A DNA stretch of 64,000 bases from an uncultured Gammaproteobacteria bacterium (GTDB taxonomy: Bacteria > Pseudomonadota > Gammaproteobacteria > HK1): contig OY282378.1 of assembly GCA_958295835.1 (NCBI GenBank), forward strand, positions 2,249,001 through 2,313,000. The letters run 5' to 3'. Below, in pieces: positions 11,231 through 19,510 of the stretch. Positions within the stretch are counted from its first letter, which is position 1, and the number at the start of each line of letters is the position of its first letter. The notes under the pieces are model-generated. The model did no database searches, was not told the DNA's origin, and saw nothing but the letters and a program-made list of their open reading frames with translations. A program made the translations under genes and the position numbers.

Positions 11231-13639
11231 ATGCCCGAAACCACCCCGCCTTCCCATGCCTCCGTGGTCGTCATCGGCGGCGGGGTCATGGGCTGCTCGA
11301 CCCTCTACCACCTGGCAAAGGCGGGGGTCTCCGATGCCGTCCTCCTGGAACGGAACCAACTGACCTCCGGCACCACGTGGCATTCCGCCGCCCAAGTGCG
11401 GGCGCTACGCTCGTCCCGCAACCTCACCGATCTCATCCGCCATTCCATCTCCCTCTACGCCGGGCTGGAAGCGGAGACCGGCCAGGCGACCGGCTGGATC
11501 AACAAGGGCTCGCTCTCGATCGCCACCACGGAAGACCGGCTCGTCCATATCCGGCGCCAGGAGGCGCTGGCGCACCTGTTCGGGGTGCGCGCCCGGTCCG
11601 TTTCAGCCGGGGAGGCGAAGGAGCGCTGGCCGCTGATGCACGCGGAGGACGTCATCGGCGCGGTCTGGTCCCCCGACGACGGCCGGGTCGGCCCTTCCGA
11701 TCTCTGCGCCGCCCTCGCCAAGGGGGCCAGGGCCAGAGGCGCGCGGATTCACGAGCACACCGCCGTGACCGGCATCCTGACCGATGGCGGCCGGATCACC
11801 GGCGTCGAGACGGACCGCGGCGCGGTGCGCTGCGACGCCATCGCACTCTGCACCGGGCTGTGGAGCCGCAAGGTGGCGTCCATGGCCAACGTCGAGGTTC
11901 CGGTCTGGCCCTGCGAGCATTTCTACCTGCTCACCAGGCCCATCGACGGCATCGAAGGCAACCTGCCGACCCTGTCGGACCACGATGGTCATCTCTATAT
12001 CCGGGACGATTCGGGCGGGTTGCTGATCGGCTGCTTCGAGCCGATGGGCAAGGCCATCGATCCCGACCGGCTCGGCGGGGACTTCGCCTTCCGGTTGCTA
12101 CCGGAGGATTGGGACCACTTCGAGCCGATGATGCGGAACGCCCTGCACCGGCTCCCGGCGCTCGAAACCGCGCAAGTGAGAATGCTGCTCAACGGCCCCG
12201 AGAGCTTCACCCCGGACGGCGCCTTCCTCCTCGGCGAGGCGGCGGAAACGCGGGGACTGTTCCTCGGCTGCGGCATGAACTCGGTGGGTGTGGCCACCGG
12301 CGGCGGGGCGGGCATGGCCCTGGCCCATTGCATCGTCCACGGCCATCCGCCGATGGATCTGCACGAGGTGGACCCGAGGCGTTTCCCGGCCTGCTTCAAT
12401 TCCGCGGCGGCCCTGGCCGAGCGGGCGCCGGAGGTGCTGGGCAAGCATTACGAGATCAGCTACCCGGGGCGTCAATGGACGACGAGCCGGAGGCTGAGGC
12501 CGGCGCCCCTCGATGGGCGATGGCGGGCGGCGAAGGCGCACTTCGGCCAGCTCTACGGCTTCGAGCGGCCGCTCTTCTTCGGCAGCACCGGGGAGCCCGC
12601 GCCCACCTTCGGCAAGCCGGCCTGGTTCGAGCAAGTGGGCCGGGAGGTGAAGCAGGCGCACGAGCGCGCCGCCGTCTTCGACCAGTCCTCCCTGGGCAAG
12701 ATCAGGGTCACCGGCCGGGGCGCGGAAGCCTTCCTCGACCGGGTGTGCACCAACGACATGTCGCGGCCCCCGGGCCGCGCCGTCTATACCCTCATGCTGA
12801 ACGGGCGCGGCGGCATCGAAGGCGATCTGGCCGCGCTACGGCTCGGCGAGGACGACTACCGGCTCTGTGTCGGCACCACGGCGATCAGGCGCGATCTGGC
12901 CTGGCTGAGGCGACACCTGGGCGCCGGCGAGGCGGTGACCCTCGAAGACGAGACCGATGCGTACGCCGTGCTCGCCCTGATGGGACCGGAGGCCGCGCGG
13001 GTCGCGGAGACGGTCGGGGCCGGGGAGCTGAACGCGCTCGGCTACTACCGGCACGGCGAGGCCCGGATTGCCGGCGTCAGCGTGCGCGGCGCGCGGCTCT
13101 CCTACGTGGGCGAGGCCGGATGGGAGATCACCTGTCCCGCCGATCGGGCGGGCACGGTATACGACGCGCTGCACGAGGCCGGCGCCCGGCCCGCCGGCGT
13201 GCTGGCCCAGACCTCGATGCGGATCGAGAAACGCTTCCCGGCGCATGGCCATGATCTCGACACCGACACGACGCCACTCGACGCCGGGCTCGGCTTCGCC
13301 GTCCGTTGGGACAAGGACTTCGTCGGCCGGGAGGCGCTGATGCGGCTCGAAGAACGGCTGCCGAAGCAGCGTCTGGCCACCATCGTCTTCGATGACGCGG
13401 ACGCGGTGCCGCTGGGCGGCGAGCCGGTCCGTCTCGGCGAGCGGATGATCGGCAAGACCACGTCGGCCGCCTTCGGCTACCGGATCGGGCGGCCCGTGGC
13501 CCTGGCCATGATCGATCCCGGGCGTCTTGCCGGGGCACGGGAGCAGGGCGTCGAGGTCGATATTGCCGGGATGCGGGCATCCGGCGTCGTGACCTTCGAG
13601 GCCGCGTTCGACCCCGGGGGGACGCGGATGCGTCCGTGA
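11231..13639 (+). CDS. FAD-dependent oxidoreductase with GcvT domains (sarcosine/dimethylglycine dehydrogenase-like)
   Basis: An 802-residue two-part enzyme. Residues ~10-385 form a D-amino-acid-oxidase fold with the dinucleotide motif VVVIGGGVMGCSTLYHLAKA and the flavin-proximal LTSGTTWHSA. A short FAO-type linker follows. Residues ~450-700 are a folate-binding GcvT domain, and ~705-795 a GcvT C-terminal barrel (IEKRFPAHGHDL, DKDFVGREAL). Such enzymes oxidatively demethylate dimethylglycine, sarcosine or related N-methyl amines and pass the C1 unit to tetrahydrofolate. The exact substrate cannot be told. The ATG at 11231 is clear because the Rossmann motif begins at residue 12. It lies alone on this strand, just downstream of repeat copy A, among accessory genes running the other way. 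Confidence 0.88.
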   Translation: MPETTPPSHASVVVIGGGVMGCSTLYHLAKAGVSDAVLLERNQLTSGTTWHSAAQVRALRSSRNLTDLIRHSISLYAGLEAETGQATGWINKGSLSIATTEDRLVHIRRQEALAHLFGVRARSVSAGEAKERWPLMHAEDVIGAVWSPDDGRVGPSDLCAALAKGARARGARIHEHTAVTGILTDGGRITGVETDRGAVRCDAIALCTGLWSRKVASMANVEVPVWPCEHFYLLTRPIDGIEGNLPTLSDHDGHLYIRDDSGGLLIGCFEPMGKAIDPDRLGGDFAFRLLPEDWDHFEPMMRNALHRLPALETAQVRMLLNGPESFTPDGAFLLGEAAETRGLFLGCGMNSVGVATGGGAGMALAHCIVHGHPPMDLHEVDPRRFPACFNSAAALAERAPEVLGKHYEISYPGRQWTTSRRLRPAPLDGRWRAAKAHFGQLYGFERPLFFGSTGEPAPTFGKPAWFEQVGREVKQAHERAAVFDQSSLGKIRVTGRGAEAFLDRVCTNDMSRPPGRAVYTLMLNGRGGIEGDLAALRLGEDDYRLCVGTTAIRRDLAWLRRHLGAGEAVTLEDETDAYAVLALMGPEAARVAETVGAGELNALGYYRHGEARIAGVSVRGARLSYVGEAGWEITCPADRAGTVYDALHEAGARPAGVLAQTSMRIEKRFPAHGHDLDTDTTPLDAGLGFAVRWDKDFVGREALMRLEERLPKQRLATIVFDDADAVPLGGEPVRLGERMIGKTTSAAFGYRIGRPVALAMIDPGRLAGAREQGVEVDIAGMRASGVVTFEAAFDPGGTRMRP

Positions 13640-13831
13640 TCGGCGGGGGGACATGGGGACGCGAGCTGCCCGATTCCGACCCCCCGCCGCTGGCTCGCGC
13701 CGTAGGAGACCGGCACGACGCCATTACAGGACACACCAAGCGCATCGAACAGGCCGAGTCGCTCGTTGCCGGCGTGGAGTTCGGAGCGCCCGGGCACGAG
13801 GCGCCACAAAGGCAATATTGATTCGCTCGAG

Positions 13832-14101
13832 TCAGACGATCCCGTGTTCGTACTCGGGATTCGCCGTGGACGGTCGACTTTCCAGGTAGAGGGTGTCGTA
13901 GCTCAGATCGATACCGCCGGGCCACTCTACGGACCCGGCGACCACACGCGCGGATATGAAGATGGAACGGTCTCGCAGTCGGGCGAAGACCCCGCGCCGG
14001 AGATACGGCGTCATGTCGAAAACCCGCCGTTCTCCTGTCTCGAATTCCACCTCGAGGGTGGAGTCACCGATGGGACGTACATGTCTGGCAAAAGGGCTCA
14101 T
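13832..14101 (-). CDS. DUF2442 domain protein
   Basis: An 89-residue protein matching the DUF2442 pattern: TLEVEFETGERRVFDMTPYL, a central RGVFARLRD segment, and EWPGGIDLSYDTLYLES near the C-terminus. It starts 10 bases after the stop of the DUF4160 gene. DUF4160-DUF2442 neighbours are a common small module suspected of being toxin-antitoxin-like. The activity has not, to my knowledge, been settled. Confidence 0.8.
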   Translation of the reverse strand: MSPFARHVRPIGDSTLEVEFETGERRVFDMTPYLRRGVFARLRDRSIFISARVVAGSVEWPGGIDLSYDTLYLESRPSTANPEYEHGIV

Positions 14102-14111
14102 CCGCCGGTTC

Positions 14112-14381
14112 CTACCTCAGTGGATCGATCTTGAAAACCTCTTCTCCGTTGACCGCCAACTGCCAGTTCGCCAACAGTTCTTCGCGATGTATTTCAATCC
14201 AGGCTTGCACCAGACGGCTTTTTCGCGATGGCAAAGCGCCCGCCAGCACGTCGCCGTTTTCTATATTGAACACGGCTTGCTCTCCCCCATATTCTGCGTG
14301 CACGTGTGGCATGCCGTGCCGGCGGTCATCGAAAAAATACATGCGGATCACTATGCCGTAGAACATGGACAGGACGGGCAT
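14112..14381 (-). CDS. DUF4160 domain protein
   Basis: An 89-residue protein of the DUF4160 family, with FYGIVIRMYFFDDRRHGMPH and HVHAEYGGEQAVFNI, then RKSRLVQAWIEIHREELLAN near the end. The start at 14381 (MPVLSMFYG) is the family start. The open frame extends 44 codons further 5' to 14513, but that part belongs to different, degraded-looking sequence. It forms a two-gene unit with the DUF2442 gene 10 bases downstream. Confidence 0.8.
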   Translation of the reverse strand: MPVLSMFYGIVIRMYFFDDRRHGMPHVHAEYGGEQAVFNIENGDVLAGALPSRKSRLVQAWIEIHREELLANWQLAVNGEEVFKIDPLR

Positions 14382-14427
14382 CGGTTTCCCCTCGACAGGA
14401 TACAGTTGAGAATCGGAATACGACGGA

Positions 14428-14753
14428 TCAGATACCGTCCGGGGCGTGCTCTCTCGGATCACGTCCAAATACCTCCATGCGAGAGCTTGGCTTGGTTCCA
14501 GGCCGATCCGCACACAAAAGCGTCTCCGTACCTTTCTTCTTCCAGCTTGATCTCATTCCGCCCGACCGCTGCAGCGCTTCCCAATCCCTGCCCCGCCATG
14601 CCGTCGAGACGGCTTGGAAAGTCTCATTCGCTCCTCTGCGGTAAAGCATCCGACTGCCAACCCCACGTAGAAGCGAGCCTTGCGTGTGTGTCTCATCCTC
14701 TCTGCCTTGATCCCGCTCTGTAATGCTTCTTGCCATGTTGTCGGCAGTTCCAT
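14428..14753 (-). pseudogene. Possible decayed small gene upstream of DUF4160
   Basis: A protein-like start (MELPTTWQEALQSGIKAER) runs on for about 40 residues (RKARFYVGLAVGCFTAEERM), then loses coherence. Plausible continuations sit in other frames, ending with GLEPSQALAWRYLDVIREST just before the DUF4160 gene. This suggests a ~110-residue gene broken by one or two indels, but no family was recognised. The reading could also be chance. Confidence 0.25.
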
Positions 14754-14783
14754 CATGGATCTCACCTTATTCCATCGCCTCCA

Positions 14784-15611
14784 TCAATTTTGCCTGATTG
14801 GTTTTTCGATCGTCACCTCCACCCGTTCGATACCCCTTCTTTCCCACATCCCTGCTCTGAACTCCGGCCGGCTGCGCAAGTTCCCAATTACATTCGAGCT
14901 CGGTTGCATGTTCCGCGCATCCCAACGTCTGATCTTCTCTTGTCCGTTGTCATATATTACCTTTATCCATGCCTCTTTTCTCTTGATCAGTTGATCTCTG
15001 AATTCCCCATTTGCCTCTCTTGGTCTGAAATCCAATTTCAAATTTTTCTTACTACTATTCTTATTTTCTCCATTGTCTACAAAATCGACCTTTTCTTCAT
15101 GTTTTTCGATCGAGTCAGCTTCATGGATTGTTTCATCTATGAAACTCTCCAGATATTCCTTAGCACCCAATGATAGTCGTGTAATGTTTCGATAGTGCAT
15201 ATTCGCTATAGCTTGCAGGTCGCCGAACACGCTTGATTTCTGCCAGTACCGTGTTTTCTCCAACAGATCTTCGATTCGTTTCCGTCTAGGATCTCCCTCT
15301 GCAAGCCACTCGCGAAAATCCTTGCTACCCTTGTCCTGATTCGTTTTTTTTGTTGTTGGCACTACATTTCCATACAAGTGAAGTCCGCAATGTGTCCGGT
15401 TTATCGGGATTGCATGATCCCGGGAAATCTCATTTTCCAGTGGTTCCCCGCTGTAAGCACATTTGTGATCGAAGTACTTCAGCGTTTCTTCCCATTCTTC
15501 CTCTGAAATCCCTCCTGCGAGCGCCCCTGCATCTGCAAGGAGTACCCGTACGAACGCCTGTGCCGCGTCTGCCGGTCGGGCTCGCCGAATCTGCTGCTTC
15601 TTGCTTTTCAT
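14784..15611 (-). CDS. HNH endonuclease-like protein in an AT-richer patch
   Basis: A 275-residue protein with an HNH/McrA-like centre at about residues 49-95: KCAYSGEPLENEISRDHAIP, then NVVPTTKKTNQDKGSKDFRE. This gives a Cys, the DH of the first His, and an Asn/Lys segment. The C-terminal part is lysine-rich and unrecognised. The start at 15611 has AGGAAAGG directly before the ATG. Base composition drops sharply here (many AAA, AAT and TTC codons) compared with flanking genes, which suggests recent acquisition. A stand-alone HNH protein amid restriction and accessory genes suggests a DNA-targeting or defence role. The second zinc-binding Cys pair is not evident, so catalytic competence is uncertain. 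Confidence 0.6.
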   Translation of the reverse strand: MKSKKQQIRRARPADAAQAFVRVLLADAGALAGGISEEEWEETLKYFDHKCAYSGEPLENEISRDHAIPINRTHCGLHLYGNVVPTTKKTNQDKGSKDFREWLAEGDPRRKRIEDLLEKTRYWQKSSVFGDLQAIANMHYRNITRLSLGAKEYLESFIDETIHEADSIEKHEEKVDFVDNGENKNSSKKNLKLDFRPREANGEFRDQLIKRKEAWIKVIYDNGQEKIRRWDARNMQPSSNVIGNLRSRPEFRAGMWERRGIERVEVTIEKPIRQN

Positions 15612-15660
15612 CCTTTCCTGCTCCGATCTGCCACCGTTTGGTTCGTCTGATGTGACACCC

Positions 15661-16071
15661 TCAGCCTCTCCTCTTCCGCTGCCTCCTACCCGTTCTCGTA
15701 TTCAGCCGCTCTTTGATGTGCACGAACCAGCCCAGGCTGCCGGACTCCAGCGCTACGTATCCGATGAACAACTCCGTACCACTATACCGAGACGAGTGTG
15801 GGCAGTGGTCCGTTTGCTCGTCAAGCCGCCTGCCGGCAACGCCGTAGCGTTCTGCGTCCGGGATGCGACTCCGGTCGAATCGCCGTAGTCCGATCCGTCC
15901 CCGCCCTGACTCCCGAGACGATGACACTGGCGCTGCCGCCCTCGTCATGCGCCACGAAACCGATCGTCGGGCTTTCCCGTCCCGATATATGCGTCCTCGG
16001 ACAAGTACGCAAGAGTGGCGCTTCCAGTCGTCGGGGAGGAAATCCGCAGCGCGGCCCGGCCGGACGGTCAA
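15661..16071 (-). CDS. Uncertain hypothetical ORF coupled to the IrrE-like gene
   Basis: A 136-residue frame whose TTG start overlaps the TGA of the upstream IrrE-like gene (TTGA), ending 50 bases before the HNH gene start. The last ~70 residues read like a protein (RYSGTELFIGYVALESGSLG). The first half is Arg-rich, while neighbouring frames there hold equally plausible stretches (TIGFVAHDEGGSASVIVSGV). It may be a small coupled gene or a frameshifted remnant. No family was recognised. Confidence 0.35.
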   Translation of the reverse strand: MTVRPGRAADFLPDDWKRHSCVLVRGRIYRDGKARRSVSWRMTRAAAPVSSSRESGRGRIGLRRFDRSRIPDAERYGVAGRRLDEQTDHCPHSSRYSGTELFIGYVALESGSLGWFVHIKERLNTRTGRRQRKRRG

Positions 16072-17399
16072 GCCGACAGGACGCTCCGTTCATGTATCTC
16101 GCGGCGATCGATCAGACCGTTGCTGACGAGGAGTGTGGTCACCGCCAGCGGCGACACGCGGAACCTGTCGGCGGCATCTTCCTTGGCGTCGTCGGAGTAG
16201 TCTCCGGCCAGATAGTCGGTCAGGCTGCCGATGGGACAAAGAAATTCGCCCGCGAATGCGCGCTGCATCTTTTGCCGGTAGGTATAGGTGCGAGTTGCCG
16301 GGTGAAGCCGCTCATCTTCATCGAACAGCAGGCGGTCGGCGAGCAGGCGTACAAGCTCGAAACGGCGTCCCGTCGGCCCGCTGGCTCGCAGGACCGTCCG
16401 GCTTTCGCCGTTTTCGTCGAGCATGAATGCGATGCGGGCTTTTCGGCTCGAACCTTCCAATAGCGGCTCCTGGACTCCGTACAAGGCAGCAAGCCGACGA
16501 TCGGATACCGGGCCGTCGCCCAAATCCTCCTGACGGCGCAGGCAGCGTGCCGCCTCCACGCCGACGTGCCAGGCAGGCATCCGGTCCCGTTTGCCCCGTG
16601 GCGCCTCTGCAAGCTCTTGAACGCCGTCACGGGAATTCGTGTCGAATCCTGCGCTCCTTGCGTCCCGCCGCAGGTCTTGCGCGCTCAATGCGAGACCGGT
16701 GGAAGGGCGGTGGGCAGCTATCTCGATCATGGCCGCTTCCCCAAGAGATTCGCAGTCCGTGAGAAGCCGCTCGATCGTTTCGGGTTCGGCTTCATCCGGA
16801 TCGAAGCCCAAGCACGCTTCGAACTTCCGGTAGGACGAGAGGTCCGGATCATCCCGCTCGATGCTCAATTCCCCCCATGTCGTATGCAGATCCGTATCGC
16901 CGAGCGAGCAACCATCAAGGCGTTTCAGAACCCTCCCGACGAAATGGTCGATGCCGGCCTCGAACACAGCCGCGGGTATGCTCCAGACCAAATCGGTCGT
17001 ATAGCTCAGAAGCTCCGTTCTTGTGGGCTGCGAAGACTTCGCGGCGAGCACTACGTGCATACCGTCGGTATGTATCGTGATGTTCGGCCAGAGCCACCCC
17101 CCACCGATACCGGCCAGATCATGCGCATCTCTCCAGCCCTCGCGCGCGGAGGTCTCGTCCGTGGGTTCCCATCGCAGGCGCCACCAGTTCCAGACCAGCC
17201 ACTCGGCCAATCCGTAAGCGGAGAGATTGGCTCCCTTGCGCCGGTCACCCGTCACGCGGTCCTGTACCCACGTGAGGGTATCCCCTGCGACTTCGATGGA
17301 TACATGGCTCAGGGTCGCTTCATCCACTGCGGAACCCGGCATCCCGGCAAGGTCGTCGTCAGCCTCACGGCGCCATTCTGTCGTAATGCGAAACGCCAC
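16068..17399 (-). CDS. IrrE/ImmA-like protein lacking the metal-binding HExxH
   Basis: About 443 residues. The C-terminal third follows the layout of ImmA/IrrE-type proteins: RRFELVRLLADRLL where active members have an AHELGH motif, then TYRQKMQRAFAGEFLCPIGS and DAADRFRVSPLAVTTLLVSN. The HExxH zinc ligands are absent, so it is unlikely to be an active metalloprotease and may be a sensor or scaffold. The N-terminal part (SIEVAGDTLTWVQD, WLVWNWWRLRWEP) is unrecognised. I prefer the GTG start at 17399, with GGAGGGG 8-9 bases upstream, over the ATG at 17417. The preceding gene's TGA at 17402-17404 overlaps this spacer, so the two are coupled. Part of the minus-strand accessory run. Confidence 0.55.
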   Translation of the reverse strand: MAFRITTEWRREADDDLAGMPGSAVDEATLSHVSIEVAGDTLTWVQDRVTGDRRKGANLSAYGLAEWLVWNWWRLRWEPTDETSAREGWRDAHDLAGIGGGWLWPNITIHTDGMHVVLAAKSSQPTRTELLSYTTDLVWSIPAAVFEAGIDHFVGRVLKRLDGCSLGDTDLHTTWGELSIERDDPDLSSYRKFEACLGFDPDEAEPETIERLLTDCESLGEAAMIEIAAHRPSTGLALSAQDLRRDARSAGFDTNSRDGVQELAEAPRGKRDRMPAWHVGVEAARCLRRQEDLGDGPVSDRRLAALYGVQEPLLEGSSRKARIAFMLDENGESRTVLRASGPTGRRFELVRLLADRLLFDEDERLHPATRTYTYRQKMQRAFAGEFLCPIGSLTDYLAGDYSDDAKEDAADRFRVSPLAVTTLLVSNGLIDRREIHERSVLSA

Positions 17400-17401
17400 C
17401 G

Positions 17402-17827
17402 TCAGCGCCCCTCCCATTCCGTGCGAACGACACGGGTGAAGGGGTCATCGGCCTTCATCGGATATCCGTGATACTCCCCGAGATCCGAGTTGCCGAGCTG
17501 AGCTTCATAGACGATGCCTGCGTCATCGACCGCCCATACGTTCTGCGGCCAGCCGCGCCGTAGTTGAGTGCTTGTCATTCCACGGAGGATACCTGCTTTC
17601 AGCAAATCGGCGGCATCTTGATACTCGGGGAGTGCCGGTCTGCCGCAGACCGTCTTGTCGGGACGCGGAGTCGCTCCGACCGTATTGGACGGACGCGCTT
17701 TATGGTACGGGCTGGGGCTGTATCTGGCTCTCTCCGCCATCCGCTGCAACTCACCTCGATCGACCGAGGCCGCCGATGCCAGCATCGACTTCTTCTTCTG
17801 CCTGGTTCGTCTTTGCGGGCGCTTCAT
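17402..17827 (-). CDS. Conserved-looking small protein preceding the IrrE-like gene
   Basis: A 141-residue protein starting at 17827 (MKRPQRRTRQKKKS). The basic N-terminus is followed by a compact domain containing RARYSPSPYHKARP, ADLLKAGILRGMTSTQLRRG, and WPQNVWAVDDAGIVYEAQL before GEYHGYPM. The stop overlaps the ribosome-binding site of the IrrE-like gene, so the two genes are a unit. I do not recognise the family. A small partner plus a degenerate IrrE-like protein could be a toxin-antitoxin or defence module. The upstream Met at 17881 would run into the repeat element and is less likely. Confidence 0.5.
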   Translation of the reverse strand: MKRPQRRTRQKKKSMLASAASVDRGELQRMAERARYSPSPYHKARPSNTVGATPRPDKTVCGRPALPEYQDAADLLKAGILRGMTSTQLRRGWPQNVWAVDDAGIVYEAQLGNSDLGEYHGYPMKADDPFTRVVRTEWEGR

Positions 17828-18274
17828 GGTCTGGTTCGCACGGTCATGCGCAACGTTGGGGTGCCCTGTCGATTGAGCCATCCCGATCCCCGCGCAGAGG
17901 GTAGCGCGGCAGCGGGTGTCCGTGAAACACTTTCCCTGTACGCCAGCTCCACCCGAGGCAATTGAGCGGCTCCTCGGGATGTCCCGCCCGATCCTTGCTG
18001 GAAGGGCGGAAGAGGGGTCCGATCGAGGGCCACTCGAGTCATTTCATCGATCAAGCGACGAGTTCCTCCATTCCCCCGAGGCGATGGCGCAGGGCTTCCT
18101 GATCGGGACGGGCGTTGGCCATCCTCGCGGCTCCGGTGGCACACTCCGTGCGGGAATGCGGAGGGAGCCCCGCACGCGCATGGATTTCGCGGCAGCGGGG
18201 CACACGCCCAAGTGCCTTGCGGGTGAGGCATGCACGGCGCCCCCGGCACGACATCTTCCCGGAGAGCGGACGCC
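17828..18274. other. Divergent intergenic region with repeat copy B
   Basis: This separates the minus-strand accessory run from the ureohydrolase. It holds the ~120 bp repeat (17881-18001). The rest, up to the GGAGAG ribosome-binding site at 18261-18266, has no recognised gene on either strand. Confidence 0.5.
17881..18001. repeat. Dispersed ~120 bp intergenic repeat, copy B
   Basis: Same orientation as copy A at 11088-11208, with 29 of the first 30 bases identical and recognisable similarity to the end. This copy contains a perfect 7-base stem, CCCGAGG ... CCTCGGG. It lies 274 bases before the ureohydrolase and 54 bases upstream of the minus-strand small protein, so it could belong to either transcript or neither. 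Confidence 0.6.
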
Positions 18275-19231
18275 ATGCCCGGACATCCCGACTTCCAGCC
18301 AATCGATCCGGCCCTCGTGCCGCGCTTTGCAGACATCGCGACCTTCATGCGCACCCGCCGGCACGAGATCTCGGACGCGGTGGACGTCGGCCTCGTGGGC
18401 GTGCCGTTCGACATCGGGGTCAACTACCGCTCCGGCGCGCGCCAGGGACCGGCGGGGGTGCGCGAGGCGTCGCGCGTGATCCGCCGGGTGCACCCGTCGA
18501 GCCTCATCAAACCCTTCGAGATCTGCAACGTCGCGGATCTGGGCGACGCGCCGGTCAACCCGATGAGCAAGGAGCGGTCGATCGAGATGATCGAGGCGTT
18601 CTTCGCCGATCTCCGGCGCCACGGCATCGTCCCCATCGCGATCGGCGGCGATCACACCATCCCGCTGCCCATCCTGCGCGCGCTCGCCGGGGACCGGCCG
18701 GTGGGGGTGCTGCACTTCGACGCGCATGCGGACACCCTCGACGAGCTTTGCGGCGACCGCATCAACCACGCGACGTTCCTGCGCCGCGGGCACGAGGAGG
18801 GGCTGGTCGATCCGTCGCGGGTCATCCAGATCGGGATGCGCGGCAGCCGTTTCGACGAGCACGACATCCGGTACGGCTATGACGCCGGCTTCTCGATCGT
18901 CACCATGGACGAGTACGAAGAGATGGGCCGGGCGGCGGTGATCGAGAAAATCCACGCAGTGCTTGGGGAAGGACCGATGTACATCTCGCTCGACATCGAC
19001 GGGCTGGACCCCGCGTTTCTCCCCGGCACCGGCGTGCCCGAGATCGGCGGCATCGTCCCGCGGGACGCGCAAGTCATCCTGCGCTCGTTGCGCGGGCGCG
19101 AGATCGTCGGCGCCGACATCAGCGAGGTCTCACCTTGCTTCGACCCGACCGGCATCACCTGCCTCACCGTGGCCAACCTGATGTTCGAGATGCTCTGCGT
19201 CATCGCCGACGGCATCGCATCGCGGCGTTGA
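18275..19231 (+). CDS. Ureohydrolase (agmatinase/guanidino-acid hydrolase family)
   Basis: A 318-residue arginase-superfamily enzyme with all the manganese-binding signatures: GGDHTIPLP near residue 124, HFDAHADT near 147, and SLDIDGLDPAFLPGTG, with a conserved Glu in DISEVSPCFDP. These enzymes hydrolyse guanidino compounds such as agmatine, guanidinobutyrate or guanidinopropionate to urea and an amine. The family assignment is firm but the substrate is not. The ATG at 18275 is preceded by GGAGAG at good spacing. The open frame extends 15 codons 5' but without a ribosome-binding site. No polyamine genes adjoin. It stands alone between the accessory run and argS, downstream of repeat copy B. 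Confidence 0.9.
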   Translation: MPGHPDFQPIDPALVPRFADIATFMRTRRHEISDAVDVGLVGVPFDIGVNYRSGARQGPAGVREASRVIRRVHPSSLIKPFEICNVADLGDAPVNPMSKERSIEMIEAFFADLRRHGIVPIAIGGDHTIPLPILRALAGDRPVGVLHFDAHADTLDELCGDRINHATFLRRGHEEGLVDPSRVIQIGMRGSRFDEHDIRYGYDAGFSIVTMDEYEEMGRAAVIEKIHAVLGEGPMYISLDIDGLDPAFLPGTGVPEIGGIVPRDAQVILRSLRGREIVGADISEVSPCFDPTGITCLTVANLMFEMLCVIADGIASRR

Positions 19232-19365
19232 ACGGCCTCGACGGCGTTGCCGGGTACACCAAGCGGCCTCGCCAGTCCTGAATCTGATTCGGGTGCACGT
19301 CGCATGGCAGAAGACACTTACTGATTCGCGATTCCTGTCCAACCGATGGGGTCCACCTCACCCGC

Positions 19366-19397
19366 TTCCCAAACCGGCTGGCAAGGCGGGTTAGAAT
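19366..19397 (+). promoter_or_regulatory. Possible argS promoter
   Basis: TAGAAT at 19392-19397 is a good -10 hexamer in otherwise GC-rich sequence, about 114 bases before argS. The only upstream candidate, TTCCCA at 19366, is spaced 20 bases, longer than usual. Tentative. Confidence 0.25.
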
Positions 19398-19510
19398 GCG
19401 CATCCTCGCCGCGCCGGCGGCACGTCCTGGTTCCGGTCTCCGGGCCGGCGCGCCGGGACCGGACCGATGCGTGAAATCCCCATCCTGATGAACCGCGGAG
19501 TATCCGGCCC

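Noticed and set aside
17824..18423. Minus-strand ORF across repeat copy B and the start of the ureohydrolase.
   Set aside because: It is antisense to the clear ureohydrolase start and its sequence is low-complexity translation of the repeat element.
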